Assembly (NCBI GenBank): GCA_001931875.2 | Contig: MSJH02000648.1 | Span: 62,001-126,000 of the forward strand | Direction of reading: 5' to 3' | DNA: 64,000 nt | Source of the DNA: Byssochlamys sp. IMV 00236 | Taxonomy: Eukaryota; Ascomycota; Eurotiomycetes; Eurotiales; Thermoascaceae | In this document: in pieces, positions 59,503 through 64,000 of the stretch | Layout: the number at the start of each line of letters is the position of its first letter | Position numbering within the stretch: the first letter of the stretch is position 1 | The notes under the pieces: model-generated | Database searches by the model: none | What the model saw: only the letters and a program-made list of their open reading frames with translations | Told to the model about the DNA's origin: nothing | Translations under genes and position numbers: made by a program

Positions 59503-60968
59503 ATGGCGTCTATCCTGCGGGCTTTAACGAACAACATTCGGCGAACGCGACTGTCCTCCAGAGAACGCTCTACCGTTGCGCATGTTATTCCTACAGAAAC
59601 CCCGATCGAGGAAGAAACATTACCACATTACAAAGCAGCGCATTACTATCCGGTAAGAATTGGCGATGTGTATCACACCAGATACGAAGTTGCGGGAAAG
59701 CTCGGGTATGGGGCATATTCAACCAGCTGGCTCTGCCAGGATATCCAGTGCGCCACTCCCAGTCCAATCGATTCTAGAAGAGCTCTGACGAGTTATGGAT
59801 TAAGAGCCAAGAACTACAGAGTATTGAAGGTGTCGACCTCTTTGCCAGATTACCCCACTGCGACAGATCGCGAATTGAGAGTTTATGAACACCTTGCAAA
59901 GGTTGACTCTTCACATCCGGGTCAGTCATTGATCCGCGAGCTCTATGATTCATTCGACCTTCAGGGTCCTGGAGGCACGCATCGGTGCCTTGTACTGCAG
60001 CCGATGAATATGACACTCCTCGAAATGATGAGAATGAATCCGCGGCCGTTTGATCTTCCTCTACTGAAAATGACTGTCAAGCGACTTCTATTGGCGCTTG
60101 ATTTCTTGCACGTAGAGGCCGAGGTTATTCATGCTGGTAGAGGCCTACGCTCTGTAAACGTTTGGCTTGCAACTGATTTCTACTAGATCTGAAGACTGAT
60201 AACTTGATGCTCAGCCTGGAGGATAACTCCGTGCTAGCGGATTTTGCAATAGCGGAATCCAATAACCCAAGCCCTCGGAAGGTGATTGACCAGTCACTTA
60301 TTATTTATTGCAGTCGAAAGTTTCGAAGACCTACCGGAGGCAGGAACTACGGTCTTCCAGTCCTATGCGACTTTGGTGAGGCAAGGATTGGCAGAACACA
60401 GGAGTCAGGACCTTTCGTCCAACCACACATATACCGAGCGCCTGAGGTCATTTTTGAAATGCCTTGGGGAAGCGCTATTGATATCTGGAACCTTGCTGGC
60501 CTTGTAAGTCAGCTACTACGGGCGTTTCGTGTTACTGCATTCCTTAGCTGATGATCGATTAGATTTGGGATCTGTTCGAAGGGCGCCATCTGTTTGGAGA
60601 TATATTCGACCCCAGAGGTGGCCATGATCCGTTCAGGCATCTTGCGCTTATGGTAGCCTTAGTTGGACCACCGCCGACTGAATTTGTGCGGCGAAGTGAG
60701 ACGACAGAGCAGTGCTTTGACTCGCGCGGTTAGAACCCGTTTCTATTACACGCGCCTTCGTATTGACTCTGACACTGACATAGTTGCAGGTGACTGGATT
60801 GCCCATCATGAAGCGCCTGTGCCCTCTGTCTCACTTGAAACCCTAGAAACACGGCTCGCTGGCCAGGAGAAAGAGCTATTTTTGGCGTTCATTAGGTCGA
60901 TGCTGAAATGGATGCCAGAGGAACGCAAGACAGCCGAACAGCTGCTTGAACACCCATTCTTGCTCTAG
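59503..60968 (+). CDS. SRPK-like serine/threonine protein kinase
   Basis: Exons 59503-60136, 60187-60503, 60563-60728 and 60790-60968 join in frame to 431 residues. Kinase landmarks: glycine loop KLGYGAYSTSWLC, the Lys in YRVLKVSTS, ERELR-like DRELRVYEHL, catalytic loop VIHADLKTDNLML, and CDFGEARIG. APE is represented by YRAPEVIFEMPW. The closing stretch is ERKTAEQLLEHPFLL. The large insert between the catalytic loop and DFG is typical of SR-protein kinases. The HAD version of the HRD triad is shared by many fungal SRPK paralogues. SRPKs phosphorylate Arg-Ser-rich splicing proteins, but expanded fungal SRPK-like families often have unknown substrates. The gene is intact although both flanks are degenerate. 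Confidence 0.88.
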
Positions 60969-61029
60969 CCGCCAGTTATTTTCTTTCGTAACTACGTCTA
61001 GTATCTAATCGAACTCGGTCCCAAAATAG

Positions 61030-61652
61030 TTGGGATCTAGGCATGTGCGTTGCAGAGGATCTCCTCGGTTCTTCCGGCCCTCTATTACAGAAGCAGAAAA
61101 AAGCTCAAGTCTATTAGTCTCCGCACTGGTGGCTTTTGTCGCTATGATTACGAGGAGATTTCCTTGTCAGGATTCCGATATTTGGAGAATATCTATCTCG
61201 TGGCCCGAGCTGGATAATCAGGATCACATCACTGAATGCTCCGTCCTAGAGCATAACTCACTTCATCTTGGATGTCGGTGTCTCAACTGGTATCTTAAGC
61301 TAATGGATCTCATGAAAAGGATTTCGCGAATGAGATCGCAAAGATCAGTGACGGAAACCCAGAAATCGTATTTCCTACTTGTCGATTGAATCTGATCTAC
61401 ATATGGAAGGCCAAGGAGAGCACTCTCGCGCTTTCTAGCTTCCTCGGTGCGTTCGAAGGACTTGAAGAGTTGTATGTGTCGGTAGTGAGCTCCTCGAACC
61501 CATTATTGATCTGGGGCTCTGCACTGGGCCATAGAAGATCCTTGCGGAGGCTTGTCTATCAGCAAATATCTGACGATAGTGATTCTCTCAGTGATTCTGT
61601 GATGGCATTTATGCCATCTGAGGCGGACAATCTCTCGAGGATGATGCAATGA
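61030..61652 (+). pseudogene. Degenerate fragment of a fungal protein, possibly leucine-rich/F-box type
   Basis: Ordered-looking protein appears in more than one plus frame: LKSISLRTGGFCRYDYEEIS and FRYLENIYLVAR near 61100-61200, then (61320-61650) FANEIAKISDGNPEIVFPTC followed by LNLIYIWKAKESTLALSSFL, FEGLEELYVSV and SLRRLVYQQISDDSDS. Internal stops separate the pieces. The LxxL spacing resembles the C-terminal leucine-rich part of fungal F-box proteins, but that is a guess. No intact gene can be built. Confidence 0.45.
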
Positions 61653-62066
61653 TAAGTCTACAATGACATTTTTCTGCAGGACTACTGATAGCCCCTCCCA
61701 AATGATGATCTGATCTAGAGTGAAATTTTCAACCGAAGGGGTAAAAGATGTTGTTGAAGGAGGAAGAAGAAGATTCCGGCCGAGTTTACTCTAATTCTGC
61801 ATGGGTTTATAGTATGGCTCTACGTCCTGCAATTTAGATTTCCATCAATTTTTGAAAGACTTGGATTTACGGGGAAAAGGACAAAGAGAAAAAAAAAAGA
61901 AGACTGTCGCTTTTCGTAAACCAAACTCGTCGAAACGCTGCAAACATGACAGGTCATTATAGAGCTGTAAAACAGCCCATGAAAGTAGGCCCAATATAGA
62001 TGAAATTAAAAGAGCACTCGGACCAGAACTACGAAAACTTCCTCAATTTCCACATGAACCAACAAT
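61653..62066. other. Short non-coding stretch
   Basis: 414 bp with A-rich runs near 61885-61900. No gene seen. Confidence 0.5.
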
Positions 62067-63301
62067 TCAGTGACGACTTGGGAACCTTCTCATCCTCTTC
62101 ATTGAGGAGTTGAGACTTCCCGTCGCCGCATCAACCATGCCGTTCACCCATTGTTGTGGTGCAGTATCTTTCTCGTCTACGGTCTGATTCTTCACTGGGT
62201 ACTTGGTCGACGCTACAGACGAGAGCGAGAGATGGTCAGTACAGAGCACTACCCCCAACATATTTCTCATGAATTTTACGAGAAAAGAAAAAGAAGAGGA
62301 AAGCATACCAAAGCTTGCTGGCCAATAATTCTCGTAGATGTTCTCCCAATGGCCCGGCTCCGCCTCATACACTTCATGCATGATGCTGATATCACGATGC
62401 TCCTTGATGGTCTTATTCCACCAATTCACACCAGCACTGTGAGATGGATTGTGTGCGAATTTGAGTAACCCATCCATGGAGCGGAAATAGTATATGTTCA
62501 GAAGCTCACTGCCTGCGGCGCGGTCCGAGCTGGAGATCCATGATGAAGTTGTGAGATCTAGACGGGTCCCCGGGTTGTCAGGGAATTGTTTTTAGATGTT
62601 GAAGTAGGTAGAAGGGGAAACAAAACTCACATCCATAATCCTCCCGGTTTGACTCGAGGTCTTTCATCATGTCGACAAAGTATGAGTTGATTTTCTGGAA
62701 ACCAGGATAAAATATTCCAAGCGGACTAAAGCAGCCGCCGTATGTCAGCATTCTGGTTGTTGTATAGACATCAAACTCTGTAAAAAGAATCGTCATATAA
62801 ACGTCCCTCCATCTCTTCAACAAGTGAACTAAGCGATGAGAGCAAACGTACTGATTAGTCCTCAAACCCAACAAAAGCACAACGACCGTCGCATTCGAAG
62901 GCTTATCTCCAAAATTCCCATCTTCATCCGGGATCTGCGCCGTTGTTTTCCTTCCCACGGTCCCGTCCATGTATCGATTCTGTCGAAATCCATATATAAT
63001 CAAAACCATATCCAGAACGCGATACCCCAGAATAAATAGCGCAGGCAGAAAGCTCAGCACTGTTGGGAAGAGCCATGTGATCACTCCCTGGACTGCTGCT
63101 GCGGCAAGGAGCCAGCTCGAAGGGGAGAAGTTGTTATTGAGAATCTGCAGGCGGTTTGTGCATTAATTAAAAATAGGATTCTTTTCCCGAATGTTTGGCA
63201 AAGGAACGAATCGTACGGACCATTTTGAACCCGTCCTTTTTTGCGAAGACGGACTGGGGCCCCGTGTTCATCGGGGGGAAGATCGGTTTTAGGGCTGGCA
63301 T
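62067..63301 (-). CDS. DUF4188 (monooxygenase-like) membrane-associated protein
   Basis: Multi-exon minus-strand gene starting MPALKPIFPP at 63301. The second exon carries a hydrophobic segment (LLAAAAVQGVITWLFPTVLSFLPALFILGYR). The body has ATVVVLLLGLRTN, LLKRWRDVYMTILF, TRMLTYGGCFSPLGIFYPGFQ and, in the last exons, YFRSMDGLLKFAHN, WWNKTIKEHRDISIMHEVYEAEPGHWENIYENYWPA. These blocks match the DUF4188/monooxygenase family (alpha-beta barrel, YdhR-like). Function of most members is unknown; some fungal relatives sit in secondary-metabolite clusters. A final intron at about 62218-62308 joins FG to the tail ending RRFPSRH, and the frame closes. About 300 residues in all; some internal splice sites are uncertain. 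Confidence 0.75.
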
Positions 63302-64000
63302 GGTTGCAACGGAATTATATATCGTCGTAGATGCCAAACGCGAGAAATGGACAGCTATGTGAAGAATATCCGTTGCGAAGATCGAGACAGATTGGGCCTT
63401 CAATGAGGATGATATATTTGTGTGACAGGAGTACTGTCGCTGTATTTGAGAACAACAGCACTTCACCCTCAACCCAAGGATTAATGATATAAATAAGCTC
63501 TAGAGAAAAGAAGACCAAGCAAGGATCTATACGAGATTATATCTCTCTGCTTGCTCAGACTTGCTCTGTTCGCCGTCGGCCCCCATTCAGAGCGCAAAGA
63601 AATAAGCAATTGGCCCGAGTGCTGCCCCCCGCATTTAGGTAGTACATGTGTATTGCTCAAGTTCAGCCGCAAAAAGGTCTTACGGCCCTAATAAACGCCT
63701 CCATCTGCGGGAATTCTCTTTTACTCTTTCAACCTGTCAGTTGTGCTCAGGACTGGATCGTACGGCGCAATCGACGGCCATGTTCTCCCGTCGCAGAGTT
63801 GGATACTCCGTCTGCCGACTCGGGGAGTCGGAGGAATGCTCAGGTTACGGCCGTTGGTGTTGGTTGCGCTCCAACAATCGGACCCCAAAGCACAGGCAGA
63901 CGTGTTTGTTGATCCGATTGGGGGCTATTTTTAGGCTATGGTCTACGCCTCCATGATGCTGATTATGCATTCTGTAATTCCCTCGATGAAAAAGAATCGA
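63302..64000. other. Window end, upstream of the DUF4188 gene
   Basis: About 700 bp of promoter and flanking DNA. Several ORFs of 60-100 codons near 63650-63956 overlap one another and are not recognisable. Confidence 0.45.

Noticed and set aside
1..64000. tRNA, rRNA, CRISPR arrays, bacterial operons, telomere repeats
   Set aside because: Scanned by eye for T-loop motifs, direct-repeat arrays and TTAGGG runs; none convincing. A GTTCGATTCC-like string near 3407 lies inside the EB1 coding sequence.

Overview
The window is nuclear DNA of a filamentous ascomycete, most likely an Aspergillus-type Eurotiomycete. The genes are split by short GT-AG introns of about 45-90 bp with CTAAC/CTGAC-like branch sites. 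They lie on both strands without operons, and the families present (fungal Ca2+-ATPase, XFP phosphoketolase with acetate kinase, fungal SRPK-like kinase, DUF3435 relic, TetX-type FAD monooxygenase, DUF4188) are typical of this group. This placement is from gene content only. An assembly gap of 52 Ns lies at 41416-41467. Exon coordinates were worked out by hand; where I give a spliced length, the reading frame closes at every junction.

1-28 kb is a housekeeping block: an F-box/WD40 protein; an EB1-type microtubule plus-end protein; a Ser/Thr-rich single-pass membrane protein; a PMC1-type calcium ATPase whose sixth intron is GC-AG; Arp2/3 subunit ArpC5; an NDUFAF5-type complex I assembly factor divergently paired with dynactin p62; ribosomal protein eS7; and a Rab5-type GTPase with an acidic insertion. 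EB1, ArpC5, dynactin p62 and Rab5 all serve the cytoskeleton or endosome traffic, but I see no evidence that they are co-regulated.

28-36 kb is gene-poor. It has only a doubtful 42-codon ORF and a weakly supported coding remnant near 31.4-32.1 kb. At 36.3-41.1 kb acetate kinase (minus) and phosphoketolase (plus) are divergent across a 405-bp shared promoter. Together they form the route xylulose-5-P/fructose-6-P to acetyl-P to acetate plus ATP. Two CreA-like hexamers lie in the promoter.

41.5-52.4 kb holds a TetX-like FAD monooxygenase, a possible tiny spliced gene, a double-stranded-RNA-binding-domain protein, an unrecognised conserved-looking fungal protein and a three-RRM RNA-binding protein. 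52.4-57.5 kb is a long non-coding stretch with purine tracts and AT-rich patches. 57.5-64 kb looks accessory: a decayed DUF3435 (FluG-domain/Crypton-type tyrosine recombinase) gene, an intact SRPK-like kinase, a degenerate fragment, and a multi-exon DUF4188 membrane-associated gene. I found no tRNA, rRNA or CRISPR array. I did not find a clear-cut undescribed system; the most notable items are the decayed DUF3435 locus with its accessory neighbours, the cryptic spliced gene at 43.1 kb and the divergent XFP-ACK module.
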